From contig OZ038457.1 of the NCBI GenBank assembly GCA_964036195.1, positions 16,705,147-16,769,146 of the forward strand: 64,000 bases of DNA, written 5' to 3'. A program made the position numbers and the translations under genes. Position 1 is the first letter of the stretch. Each line of letters begins with the position of its first letter. The notes under the pieces are model-generated. The model made no database searches. It saw nothing but the letters and a program-made list of their open reading frames with translations, and had not been told where the DNA came from. This document shows, piece by piece, positions 36,189 through 47,703 of the stretch. Origin of the DNA: Sphaerolaimus hirsutus. Lineage: Eukaryota; Nematoda; Chromadorea; Monhysterida; Sphaerolaimidae.

Positions 36189-38867
36189 GTTCAGTTCAGG
36201 GCGACATCACGCGGCCGTGGCTGCGACGGCCGCACAGCCAAAATCAGTACCAGTTCAACGATGGCGAAAACTCGTGGGAGTACGCCAGGGAGCGGTGCAT
36301 GGCGCAGGGGGCAGATTTGACGTCGATCAATGATGACCAGGAAAAGGTGCTGTGTTTGAGCCAGATTTGACTTGCGGCGGAGTAATTGGCGGCACACTAG
36401 TATAAAGAACTACCTAGTTAGGTATACACTACCTAGTTTTGAATACATTTGAGTTCACCTGAATGTAGAGCCTGTCAACTAATGCTAACGTCGATGAAAG
36501 ATCATTCATTCTCGTAAACTCGATGTTCAGAGCAGATTTAAGAGTTTCCCAAATTTCGACCTGTGTGCTTAGCCGCATCGTTGTGTGAGATGCGTGCTAA
36601 ATAGGTAGTGAATTCACGACATATTAGAGCGTGGTTGAGTCAACTGGAATGCATCGACCCCCCGCAGAAGTGGGTATTGGCGCACTACCCGACCGGCGCG
36701 GCGTCCAACGAGCGCAAGATCATCATCGGCCTGTTCAAACACCCGACCACCAACGCGTGGGTCTACACCGACGACAAGGAAATGGACGCAGAATTGCTGT
36801 ACGTTCTGTTGTGTGCTCCAACTTTCGTCTACTGGGGGCAGTCCCAATCCCTGTCAAATGCCTAACGATGGCAAACCTCCCAGAAAAAAGTATTTAAATT
36901 TTTAAGTGTTTTTTCTAAAATTAATTTTCGAATTTTCGAATTTTTTCCCAAATTAATTTTCGAATTTCGAATTTAATTTTCGAATTTTCGAATTTTCGAA
37001 TCTTTTTTGGCAATTTTCGAATTTTTTCAGAAAAAGATTGAATTTGAAGCTTAAAACACAGTATTTGGACTGTTTTCATGTTTGGAGCCCCTTTTAACCT
37101 TAATTCCACTGTTAGTGAAGCATGACATGACAATTTCATATCACTTTTACATGACAAATGGTAGAAACACTTATGTGGATCAGTTTGCACCATTTTCATT
37201 GGGGCAGAATGCCTTCCAAAATGTTTGTGTTACTGCCCCTCGGAAGACCCGATTTTTTTGATGGACCGGAGGCTCTATCCGCAGAAGACGAGCGCCGATT
37301 CTAATTGTTTGGGCGGCTCCCTTCATTCGACAATAGATGTCATAAATAGATGGAGTCCACCGCTGCCCCCGCGGATGCCATTTCAATGTTTTTTAATGTT
37401 TGTTTTTTCGTAACATGAGACTTTTTCAGACCCACCGCATATCAATTGTCTCTTTATTTAGCACGCTGAACTTAAGATCGCTTTTTGTCACCTTGAATTC
37501 CCTGAAAAATTCGAAAACTATTTTCGAATTTTCGAATTTTCGAATTTTTTAAAAATAAATCGATTTTTAAGTGTTTTTTCCAGGGGTGGAATAAAAATTC
37601 AAAAATTATGAAAAAATTCGAAAATATTTTCGAATTTTCGAATCTTTTTTTGCCATCGTTACAAATGCCCTGTCAAATGTCAAATGTCAGCAAAGTGTCT
37701 AAAGTCAAGTAAAATACCCTGCAAAATATCAAAAGGGTTTGCCATTTTGCAGGGCATTTTCCATGACTTTAGACACTTTGCATAAAATTTTACATTTTAC
37801 AGGCCATTTTACAGGGTCTGGGATTGGCACCAGACAAGAACTGCTCTAAAAGCGGACCTTGAATGCAGCCCGTGGAGTGGCAAGAACTTCCGCGACTCCG
37901 AGCAGTGCGGCTATTTGAGCGGCCACACGGGCGCCGTGGACAGCGTGCTGTGCGAGGGCCGCACCATCGCCCTGCCCGCCGCCAGATACGTGTGCGAGCG
38001 CACGCCCGGTCCGTGTTCTGCGCTGCGGCTAGCATTCTAAGGATCTATGGAGAGATTTTAATTATAAATACAAGAAATTAGAAAAATCTTATGTTTTTTA
38101 TATTTTCTACAGGTTTTCCCACATGGATTTTATTTTTTGGGAGAAAATACCTAGGTAGGTATACAAAAATATCACATTTGTTTTTGTTGTTCAGTGAGAT
38201 CTAATTAGTTAAACAGGTCGGTATATTTACTGTTGTTGTTGACGCAGTCCCGTTACTGACTGACTGACACAGCTGACACAACATTGACAGCTTGACACAG
38301 CATTCAGTTATGTACAAATGCACGTTCAAGTAGGCCTCACAGCTGCAGTAAACAGGCCTCTAAATAGCGTCATAACTTGGGTACTCGGCGGACATCACAC
38401 TTAGTATGGACACCTACCATAACCCATCTGAATAATGAACCAAAAATTATACACTTTTTCATCATAATATTTCGTTTTTACTATGGAATAATTAATTACG
38501 AAATTTATCACAAGATTTTATTCATTAAATTACGGTAGGATTCTGCACATATGTACTTTTCGGTCCGCCGAGTAGGTATAATGTCCCATTCCCATTCCCC
38601 TCACATTTGTCCATCGAACTTAGGTAAACATTTCCAGAGCAAACGGCGAACGTGATTTCGCCGCTGGCGTCGCAACTGCCCGCCGACCTGATCAAGCAGC
38701 TGAAGCGCATCGCCAAGGCCAAGGAGGATGAAATCAACCAAAAAGCTGGCATTTCTCAGTCGGGGGAAGAGTCGGTTGAAAGTGAACCTGTGGCGGATGA
38801 AAAGACGACTACGGAGAAAGCGGTGAAAGTTGAGACGACTATGTGGAAAATGGATAAAGGTGTTTAG
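36189..38867 (+). CDS. C-type lectin domain protein with charged tail, 5' end missing
   Basis: A probable secreted or surface C-type lectin-fold protein. Four exons join in phase: 36189-36353, 36630-36798, 37869-38008 and 38638-38867 (stop). The fold is shown by NSWEYARERCMAQGADL, then IIGLFKHPTTNAWVYTD (in place of WIGL), SEQCGYL, VLCEG and RYVCE, with four well-placed cysteines plus one extra. The sugar-binding EPN/QPD and WND motifs are absent, so calcium-dependent sugar binding is unlikely. After the domain comes a tail of about 75 residues rich in Lys and Glu (LIKQLKRIAKAKEDEI). The first exon needs one carried-in base, and a signal-peptide exon was not found. The join 36353 to 36630 uses a gtttga donor and an agag acceptor and is the least certain. 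Introns hold a CTAGTTTAC-family MITE (36393-36572) and nested elements. Confidence 0.87.
36837..37830. repeat. Fold-back repeat split by a nested hAT-like MITE
   Basis: The left end gggggcagtcccaatccctg and the right end cagggtctgggattggcacc belong to the CCCTGTAAAATG family. The insertion at 36863-37661 separates them. It lies in lectin intron 2. Confidence 0.8.
36863..37661. mobile_element. hAT-like MITE, TAACGATGGCAAA ends, exact duplication
   Basis: The ends are TAACGATGGCAAA and TTTTGCCATCGTTA. CAAATGCC is duplicated exactly (36855-36862 and 37662-37669). Both arms carry arrays of 'cgaatttt'. The interior (37050-37450) is unrelated to other elements in the window. Confidence 0.92.
38388..38578. 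repeat. MITE, 'tactcggcggac' family, best-preserved copy
   Basis: It starts tactcggcggacatcacac and ends cggtccgccgagta. Halves mirror each other (acctaccataaccc / attacggtaggattc). It lies in lectin intron 3. Confidence 0.8.
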
Positions 38868-38974
38868 CCGAGTCGATTTCACTTTTTTTCGTGTGAAAAC
38901 GTATAGTATTTTACATTCATGCGAATATATTTACCAATATAAAATACACAATGTTACCATTAACATGTACCGCG

Positions 38975-39172
38975 CCTACGCAAACTAGTTTACTGCCAGA
39001 TTTTGGTAAACTCATAAATCGGTTTTGAACGCATTTTACTTTACTGGAAAAAGAGTTATTCTTGATTCTTGATGGTCAACTGCAGTAGACAGTCATCTCA
39101 TTCTGGTAAACTCAAAGGCGTTCAAAGCCGACTTATGAGTTTACCGAAATCTGGTAGTAAACAAGTGTGCGC
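38975..39172. repeat. MITE, CTAGTTTACTGCCAG family, intact ends
   Basis: The ends aaactagtttactgccag and ctggtagtaaacaagtgtg are inverted. Mirrored halves (cataaatcggttttgaacgc and its complement) surround a central gtcaactgcagtagac. It lies just downstream of the lectin stop. Confidence 0.8.
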
Positions 39173-39315
39173 CGCGCCAATATGTAAATAAAAAGAACAA
39201 AAACCTGCGTAGCCGATTTGAAGCAAATGAATATGAAGCAAGAAACTTAAAAGCGGGGAATAGCATTACTTTACGATGTAAGAAAACAAGCACAGAAATA
39301 CAGTTAGATCGTTCA

Positions 39316-39643
39316 TCAAAGTTCCGTTGATAGTGCTGCCGTTTCAATTTGCCGTGATCCGGAACTACTGATTTTTGTATAATTTAACACTGCATTGCAC
39401 CTTTCAACGGCACACTGTTCGTCGGCGCACCGGTCCACATCTCGTTGTGATACATTGCCAGACATTCTGCAATGTAAAAACACTCCACAAGCGGTGCGCT
39501 TAAATCGCATCATCGATCACCTGCAAACAGATCAATCATTCGACCAACCTGGTTGCGAACCCCAATGACCGAGGCTCGTAGTCAGTGGAAACGCGCAATT
39601 CCGTACTCGATTGGTGCCGAGCTGGGCACCCAGGTTCGGACAT
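39316..39643 (-). CDS. Possible small two-exon gene, 81 residues, unknown
   Basis: ATG at 39643 opens an exon to 39549 (gttggt donor). An 82-nt intron ends in acattgcag, and the second exon 39466-39316 closes with a stop. The phase matches across the join and gives 81 residues. The first part is MSEPGCPARHQ..TDYEPRSLGF, and the second has a cysteine cluster, RCADEQCAVERC. No signal peptide or membrane segment is seen, and I do not recognise the family. The gene lies between the lectin and the globin and converges on the lectin. A real small gene is plausible, but chance cannot be excluded without transcripts. Confidence 0.42.
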
Positions 39644-39700
39644 AATCGGCGTTGCCAATTCTACGCGATGGAAACGCGTTGGCATTTTGCCAGCATTCGA

Positions 39701-40201
39701 GCAGAATTGCTAAAGTATTTACTGAACTTTGTTCAAAGTAAAACGTAAATTAGAAGTATTTCATTTTTACTCATCCCTGACCGCTGAGTACAGAAAACAT
39801 AAAGAATTTTTTTTACTTTTACACTGCGTAACAGTTGAGTAAACGTAATACCCAGTATTTTTACGTATGGAAAGCTTAAAAGCGAGTATTTTCCATTTTG
39901 TACACAGGGAAACAGTAAAGATGGTCAAAGTAAAAGTGAGGGTTGTTGCGTTCCCTACCCATCGCAACTTCAATCATTTCCGCTGTTATTTTCGCAGCCA
40001 TTTAAATTCTTTTGAGTTGTGTTTACTTTTCACGCACCCCATTAATTTTTCTCAATTACCTTGTCTGTACTCGCGTACTTTCAAAAAGTACGCGTGAAGG
40101 TGAGTACAGGTATTTTCATTCCGGAGGAAACGTAAACGTATCTACTCAGTACTTGAGTATACGTATTTTTCGAGTAAACGTAAGAACGTTTTAACAACCA
40201 C
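39701..40201. mobile_element. hAT-like MITE, 501 bp, unbroken copy
   Basis: GCATTCGA (39693-39700) and GCATTCAA (40202-40209) form a near-exact 8-bp duplication. Ends are gcagaattgctaaag and cgttttaacaaccac. It contains repeated 'agtaaacgta' and 'tactcagtacttgagtat' units. It serves as the reference for the interrupted copy at 9935-12113. Confidence 0.82.
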
Positions 40202-40257
40202 GCATTCAACTTGAGGTGGAACATACTGGAAACGGTTGCCGCTCTATTCCTGCAGAC

Positions 40258-42415
40258 CGCCCTGCGCAGTGTGGATTGCCTAGCGCCTTTGGGCGGCGTT
40301 ACGGTGGCATTGGGTGTCGCAGGTGAGATCGACCGCCTGGGGGCAGTCCCAAACCCTGTAAAATGCCCTGTAAAATGTCAACTATCATGCAGGGTGTCAA
40401 AAGTAATGTAAAATGCCCTGCAAAATGGCAGCTCGGTTGCCATTTTGCAGGGCACTTTACATGAATGACTCTTGACACTTTGCGTGATTGTTGACATTTT
40501 CCATGCCATTTTACAGGGTCAGGAACTCGCACCTGATGTCAGTTTGGCTGCTAGATATGGCCCTTTGACTGGCAGAGACCCGATCGCTAATCTCCTGGTG
40601 CACACTGGACCGTCGGGCTGTTAGGCTCGGTGCCAGTTGACCGGTGCCGCTCAGTTGACTGTTGCTGGGCCTACGTCGCTGGCGCAACTCATCGTAGTAG
40701 CTGCAAGGTATTTATTCAGTTACCAGAACAGTTGTTGGAAACGTAAATTAAGAACGCATTTAAAATTGTTAAAATTACAAAAACCAACTTACCCCTGCCT
40801 CATGCAGCTTATAATGAACAGAATAATTTTGCTCCAGGCGTGACGAGATCGAGATGATCGCTTTTTCCGCTCGCCCCACTCCAGCGCACATTGAATCATT
40901 GATTCACCAAAAATATTCCAAAGGTTTGGCTCAAAACCATCCGCCCTGCATTTAGGATTTATATATTTGTGGTGTCCGCTTTCATAAATAAATTTAAGAA
41001 CGAATTACAAATAAAAGAAATGAAAATATCAACATTTTTCAATTGATTGATACTCACTTAAGTTTCACGTGTGAAGCTCCCAGTTGCAACAGAATATTTG
41101 CACACTTCTCAGTTTGCTCCAACTCATTTAGAATTTGAGTGAGCCGAGTCGAAAACGCCTCAAAATGTCTTTCCATGTGTTCAGAGGTTGGACAAGGGCG
41201 CAATTTTGATGGACTTGTGCCTTTCTGTGCGAACGATTGTTTTTCAGCTTCCTTTGCGAATATAGATCGGACTCGCGGCGCTTTCACGAAGATGTTCTGA
41301 ATTGTGTGTGGAGGAAATACCGTAACGCGAGATCGCGAGCAATACATATTTATTGAATCGGGAAGAAATGGATTTAGGGCACTGAAACTCGACATTTCAA
41401 TAAAATTTAGTCACCTAGTAAATCAAAATATCTCGGTATTTATGCAATGTGAGTTGTGCTCGGTAGGATGCTAAACGGAAATTCAATGGGAACATACTGC
41501 ACTTAGGATCAATTTGAACACAGGTAAAATGGTGCCTTTTTCGTGATCCGCTAAGAAAATGATTCTGGTTCAGTCGTTATCAGTCCGAATTAATTGCGGA
41601 CTAGTGGATAGGAAAAACTAAAAAAATTCGATGGTCTCCCAAATCAACGATTCTCATCACAAAAAGTTTGATGATTTAAAAGCCACCCACCTTAAAAATG
41701 ACGTCACCGGGGAACTTTCTAGGCCTATTTTTGACGGCCGTCGCGTACAACCTCCGAACGGTGTTCAGCTCCGCCCGTGTCAACTTTAAATGCACAGTCG
41801 CGCTGGTGTAGCTCACTGCTACCGACGGTGAATGGCGCCCATTACCACCTAGAAGGGTTAAGTATGTGTGATTTTGGATTTTTCTGTACTGTACACAGTT
41901 ACAATACCGTATTTCCTCGAAATACACCCAGAGGGTTTATTTTTTCAGAGTGTAAATTTTTGAGGGGGGGTTAATCGAGGGAGGGGGTACTTTGAGGGGG
42001 GTTCATTATTTCGCAAGGATTGTTCTAACTTCCGGTACTTATTCGTTGTTTGTAACTTACGCAGACGTAGAAAATTCAGACGCAGACGTAGAAAATTCAG
42101 ACGCAGACGAACATTCTCTTTACACCCATTTTGGATGAGGGTATTTCGAGTTAGGGTGTACCCATTTTTTCAGAGTGTTGATTTTGAGGGGGTTGTTTCG
42201 AGGGTGGCGCATTTCGAAGGTGGGGGTATTTCGAGGAAACACGGTATTTCGATTGGATTGTCGAATGTGTGTATACCTGCGGCGTCGCTGGCGGCATGCG
42301 CGTGAGATGGAATATTATCGTCGTGACTATCCGTGTCGCTGCTGCTCTGCGGGGTTTGAGCGCCGTGGAAAAACCCAAGATGCCGATGGCCGCCTGCCGA
42401 GTTTTCATTGCCCAT
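40258..42415 (-). CDS. Globin with predicted N-myristoylation and basic tail
   Basis: A haem-binding globin-fold protein. Minus-strand exons: 42415-42277, 41848-41691, 41296-41058, 40945-40793, 40700-40533 and a probable 40336-40258, all in phase; about 312 residues are seen and no stop is fixed. The start MGNENSAGG is a good myristoylation signal, so membrane attachment is likely. The fold runs from helix A (LTRAELNTVRRLYATA) through helix E (HMERHFEAFSTRL, candidate distal His) and helix F (LLQLGASHVKLK, proximal His) to helices G-H (ESMIQCALEW, AWSKIILFIISCM). After the fold comes an Arg/Ser-rich tail (YYDELRQRRRPSNSQ). Family members of this build in nematodes are often sensory or redox globins rather than oxygen stores; that role is inference. 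The exon also reads upstream of the ATG to a 3' splice site at 42424, suggesting a 5' UTR intron. Confidence 0.87.
40337..40532. repeat. Fold-back repeat that constitutes globin intron 5
   Basis: The 196-nt intron starts (coding strand) gtgcgagttcctgaccctgt and ends gtttgggactgcccccag. These are the two ends of the CCCTGTAAAATG repeat family (consensus GGTGCCAGTCCCAGACCC). The interior is a near-perfect hairpin around ccattttgcagggc. Essentially no other intron sequence remains. Confidence 0.8.
41905..42246. repeat. MITE, CCGTATTTCC family, in globin intron 1
   Basis: The inverted ends are taccgtatttcctcgaaat and tttcgaggaaacacggta. It makes up most of the 428-nt intron. Copies of 'acgcagacgtagaaaattca' are repeated in its middle. 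Confidence 0.85.
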
Positions 42416-42424
42416 ACCGCTTAA

Positions 42425-43149
42425 CTGTAGCTTTTGTAGTGTCTGTGGCTGGTGTAGAATCAGACAATATACCACCTACATAGGTAAAGGGCAGTTCAAA
42501 CAGATGTATCGTGACGACAGAAAATGCATGTGTCACATGCGATTTTGTGAAGACAACAGAACTATGTAATGTGTACACTTCACAACATTTTCACATTAAT
42601 TATAGAACCTTACACTTGACATATGGAACTTTCTGAAGTGCTGTCGTTGTCATAACGAAAAATCAATGTGAACGGCCCTCAAAATAAGTCAACTCAGTTC
42701 AAGCCATGATAAATATTTATATACCCTACCCCTCTATTTGCATTTTAAATATGAACAACATCGCGGGAAGGTAAGCTAATGTGTCAGTGTCAATCAAATT
42801 GTAGTTATTGTTGTTGCTATGCGATATGCCTTTGGTGCAGCGCGTGTCGCGCGGCGCTTCAATAACATTGTCTATTTTTGCTCTGGGTAAATATTTCAAC
42901 ACTTTTCAAAGAAATTTATTTGAAGTAAACAGGTACAATTGAAAAGGAGACCCCTAGTTTGGTACATTGTCGGTGTCACAACAGTGCCCTTGTTCGATGG
43001 ACCGCATGATGGAAGACAGGCGCAATCTAGAAATTGGAGTTGACAGGTAACTGTCAACTTGTTTTATTCACAATACCTGGGTACCTATTGTGAAAACTTG
43101 TCAATTTTGTCACGTTTCAAGAAGAGCCCATTCAGGCTGCATGAATGAC
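42425..43149. other. Upstream of the globin, nothing recognised
   Basis: About 700 bases with no exon, repeat end or RNA gene that I can support. The globin promoter should lie here, but no element stands out. Confidence 0.5.
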
Positions 43150-44160
43150 GGGCTGAATGTGTGACGTAGGGTTCAAAATTTTCGTGTTCGGGTATTGGGT
43201 AAGAAGTTCGGGTCGGGTATCGGTTCCAAAAATTATTTGGGTATCGGATTCAAGTTTGGGCATTAAGGTCAGGCTTATTAGGGTCAGGTTTTCAGGTCCA
43301 AATGTCTGGTTTGTGTATTTTAATTGTTGGGTATGGTCGGCTGACCGCAAAGTAGGTGCAGAATCCTATCATAATTCAATGAAAAAAACCTTGTGATTAA
43401 TTTTGTAATCAATTATTCCATAGTAAAAACGAAATATTATGTTGAAAAACTGTTAATCATTTTTCATTATTCAGATGGGTAATGGTAGATTTCCATACCA
43501 GGTAAGTGTGATGTCCACTGAGTATATCAGGTAATAAAATCATCTAATATTGGATTAAAAATGAAACATACAGCATGGTGTAGTGTATGTATCACTAGGG
43601 GTATAAGTAACGGCAAAAAAATTTCAGGTTTCAACAATTCTTATAGCATCTTTGTTAAGGGTAGAAGCAATCCGGGTGGCCTTCATAGGAGGCAAATAAT
43701 GTGCAACTGTTCGAGCTGCCAGGTGCCGGTTCCGCAAGTGGAAAAGTTAAGAGTTAAAACTTAAGAGTTGAGTAAAATGATAAATAATAAGTTAAGAGTA
43801 AAGTTAAAAGTCAAGAGTTGAGTAAAATCATTTGTCGTTTTACTCAACTCTTAACTCTTAACTTTACTCTTAACTTGTCATTTGTCATTTTACTCAACTC
43901 TTAAATTTTAACTCTTAACTTTTCCACTTGCGGAACTGGCCCCAGGAATGATTTCTCAACTTCTCACTTCTGAACTGTTTGAAAGATTGAACTGTGGGAC
44001 ATTTTTAAGGTACTTTTGGGTATTGAGTGTGGTTTGGGTATCGGTGCCGGGTATCAGGTCCAGTTGTGGGTAGTACAGTCAGGTTCAGGTATCGGGTTTC
44101 GGTTCCAATAAATGTGTGGGTATCGGGTCGGGTCGGGTCGGGTCGGGTTCCCAACTCTAC
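43150..44160. repeat. Repeat of gggtatcgggt units with nested elements
   Basis: The left part (tagggttcaaaattttcgtg, then 'cgggtatcgg' units) and the right part (ggtatcgggtcgggtcggg, ending cgggttcccaactcta) look like the two arms of one element. Between them are a 'tactcggcggac'-family MITE (43352-43533) and a hairpin at about 43722-43940. The hairpin arms consist of agagttgagtaaaa and its complement, repeated. Confidence 0.65.
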
Positions 44161-45840
44161 AGTGCTTGCACTATCCAACGCTACGTGATTCCATTAAACC
44201 GAAAAAGCACCAAAGAAAAATAGCCACGGGCAAAAACCGCAGGTTGTGCAGTTTTCATGCAACAACATAGTTTTGTGATGTGCAAAATAGCTCACCAAAT
44301 CAACGAACGTCGAACACAACTCTAAGTAGGTAGCTATTTTAATATTTGTTTATATACCTACGTAGGTAAAAATGTAAGTAAATATGAGGATTGCCTAAAA
44401 CAACTGAAATCAGATATACAGGTGACGACTGACCACTGCAAAATAAATACTACCTAATAAGGTATACAAATATGTATAAGTATAAACTTTCATATTTAGG
44501 TAATACCTAGGTAAATACTTTTTGACTATAAATGAAAAAGAACAACAAACGACTAAGAGCACGGAGACCCCATTATCTAAATGAAAAATGTTTATTGAGT
44601 TCACCTGCAACAATTTATCTGAGTGTATAAAAAATGCAGGAAAAAACTCAGTTATGGTCGGATAGAATGGCATAGTTTTTCACTGGATAGCTTTTCACAT
44701 TGTGTTTAACTTGTCGCAGCTGGCAAAAAGAATAAAACAGAAGTATGCTTGTTATAATAAAAATGCATGTTGAACCTTTGAAACAGTGTCTTACTATTTA
44801 TGCATAATGTGCTGTATTGGTAGTTTTTATGTAAATAGGTAAACTCGGCAGACATGAAACGAATCAGCTTTCCTTCTTTTATGTACGAGTAAGATATGTC
44901 TCAAGTTCGAATTTGAACGGACGGATACCGTTCAATTCACAGTTTATTTAAACTGATTGAACTTTCAAATGTGAAAAATAAATGGATTAAGCACGGATAT
45001 AAAAATACACAGTCAGAAAGCTAGATATCTCGCTCAAACAGTGCTAACAAATTCCTAAAAAGCACGAATGTGATAGATATCCGGTATGTTAATTTGGCAC
45101 GCGTCGGATTACGTATTATACGAATGAGGTGAAAGACGCAGGATTTACGTTTGCGTTACTCATTACGTCTGTGGAATACAATTAAGCGACTGCAAATGAT
45201 CGCAAATGTGTCAACTAGTGTGTGGGCCGCCATTTGTGATCATTTCCGGTCGATTTATTGCACTCCGCAGTAAATAATCAGTGACGCGAACCTCCGTTTT
45301 TTGCTCTCATTTGTCTGAAACGCAGAGCGACTTGGATGTGGGCCGAATTCACATATGGCCCTATCGTTGGTTTATACCGCACTCGTACAAAAATTCCTTA
45401 GACCATTGACTTCCATAATGTCCGCCGAGTTTAGGTACTTTGGTAATAACTTACCGTATTCCTTCTAACAGAAATGCGGGTCTCCAATAGAAGGTACACT
45501 TTTGACTTTTTGGGGCCACAAAATAAATAGAATGGCGGTCTCCTATAATAAGGGTCAAAAAGTGTTGGAATTGTGCCAGGTGCATCAAACACTGAAAAAT
45601 GTCACCGGACGCCGATAATTACTACCTATATTTAGTGAATTTGGTTAATTGATTTCGTGCTATTTTAAGATCAAATGTTGCATTACCTCTATGAATCGTC
45701 TGTGACATAAACCTAGCAGTTACCTATTTACCATTTTAGAAATTCCACCTGCACTATAACCATACATAGGTAATTATGTAGCAGTGAATACTATACGGGT
45801 GGTTCATTGGCATCAGTCATGGACATAAATGACCTCAGAG
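44161..45840. other. Unrecognised intergenic sequence
   Basis: No exon or delimited repeat found. Small traces of known families are present: a gtcaactagtgtgtgggcc end near 45215 and a taccgtattccttctaac segment near 45450. Confidence 0.5.
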
Positions 45841-46128
45841 TAGTGATGGAAAAAGTGCCATGGCGCTTTTCCGAACCCCAACGTCAAGCGTTAATGGCGC
45901 CAGAGTAAAATAGCGCCAAGCGCCAAAAGCGCCATGGCAGTTTATGTGGGTGTGGCGCCAAGCGCCAATGGGCCACAGCAAAATAGCGCCAAACGCCAAA
46001 AGCGCCATGGCGCTTTATGTGGGTGTGGCGCCAAGCGCCAATGGTGCCACAGCAAAATAGCGCCGAGCGTCAAAGCGCCATAGCGCTTTTACCTCTGGTG
46101 CCAGCGAATTGGCGCTTTTCCATCACTA
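45841..46128. mobile_element. hAT-like MITE, TAGTGATGGAAAA ends
   Basis: Ends tagtgatggaaaaagtgcc and ggcgcttttccatcacta are inverted. CCTCAGAG and CTTCAGAG flank it, an 8-bp duplication with one mismatch. The interior is made of 'gcgccaagcgccaa' units repeated at least twice. Confidence 0.85.
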
Positions 46129-46136
46129 CTTCAGAG

Positions 46137-47565
46137 GCTTCATAGGGCTGCGCCAAACATTTGTCACTTTTTCAATTTCATTCTGTATCCAGCTAATATC
46201 CATTAGGAAATTGTTCCATTTCTCCCTCGGTCTCTGCAAATGCTATTTACACTAAAACCACTAAGATTGGCTTTCGTTTATTTGGACCACATGCTTTGGT
46301 CCCATTGGATTCAGAGACACACAGTTCAGTTCTGCCCGATTCGTCACTAGAAGTTTGAAGAAAAGAGAGATCATTCAGGTCCATGTGATTTGGTCCCATG
46401 AGATGTTGATGCACGTACTGTGTCCACCCATCTAGGTATTTATCTAAGGGTACTTCTTTTAAGTCAAAAACATACTGTATGCTTAAAATACTTACAAGGT
46501 CACTAAGAATTCCAAGTTTAAAGCATCAGAAAAATTTGATATTAATATTAATACTTTGCCAGCATTTTCGTGAAGTCCAGGACCAATTTATCACCTACAC
46601 ATACCAACAAGTTTTATTTAACAAAAACTATTATGTAATATGCAATATACATTTTTACCTACTTATTATCTAAAGTAAATTTGTTTTAACAACTTAGGAG
46701 TATTATTGTACTTGTTCAAAGAATGGGAACCCCTTTTTGTTTACACCTTTAAGCAGTAATGTGTTAAAAATGCATTAGCTGTTTTGAATTAGTTTAAAAC
46801 AAGTCAGTTCTATTTAGAAACATTCATTAATTTAGAAACCTTCATTCATTCAGAAACCAATGTAAATGGTCAAAAACATTGATCCAATTGCGACACCAAT
46901 TTCACCCCCTTTTTATCGAAGTAAAATATATGCTATTCAACATATCTAATTTTGGAACTGGATAATATCTAACTGACTAAGTAAATAATATGTCTAGTAA
47001 AGCGAATTACCTATCCATTTTGATGCAGATGGTATCTTACCAAAACATATGGAACAGAACCGTCGGACCGAAATGATAATATATTCACCATCGCTTGGGT
47101 GTGCACCGAATGCCGCCCGCAAATATGGTTAACGGCTGCATCGAAGTAAAGTATTTGTGCGGAAGCGACGAAATAGACACAGGGCAAAGGGGAATTGTAA
47201 TTTTGAAACATGCCCAGATTGTTTGTGCTGTGTTCGCCCCAAAAAAATGCAATGCGCTTGAAAATTCAAAGCATAATCAACCAACAAGTCAATCATCGAC
47301 TCAGAAAAACTTGGAACACTAACGAAGGCAAAAAAATGAAAACATGAGTGAACGAAGCGAAATGCTGCGCCTGAAATCAAAGCGATAGTCGGCTTTTCAA
47401 GCCACTGAAAAAAGTAAAAGCATAACATGCTCTAATCACTGCAATGCGTATTTCTGGTGAAAGTCCAGTGAATGATCACTTACACAACTTGGAGTCATTC
47501 ACAACTGCGGAATTTCTTGGAAGGGGCTCAGATTAGGGTGGGGTGGGGGTTTACCACACCAAATC
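46137..47565. other. Unrecognised intergenic sequence
   Basis: AT-rich sequence without a supported gene. Overlapping open frames on both strands around 47095-47428 have no similarity I can name and no paired splice sites. Confidence 0.45.
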
Positions 47566-47569
47566 GACC

Positions 47570-47703
47570 AGGGGGCACTCCCAGACCCTGAAAAAAGCCC
47601 TGTAAAATGTCAAATGCCATGCAAAGTGTCAAAAGTCATGGAAAACTCCCTGCAAAATGGCAAACGTACGTTTTACACTTCACAGGGTCTGGGACTGGCA
47701 CCT
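47570..47703. repeat. Compact fold-back repeat of the CCCTGTAAAATG family
   Basis: The left end gggggcactcccagaccctg and right end cagggtctgggactggcacc are nearly perfect inverted repeats. It is the shortest clean copy here (about 134 bp). Confidence 0.8.
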
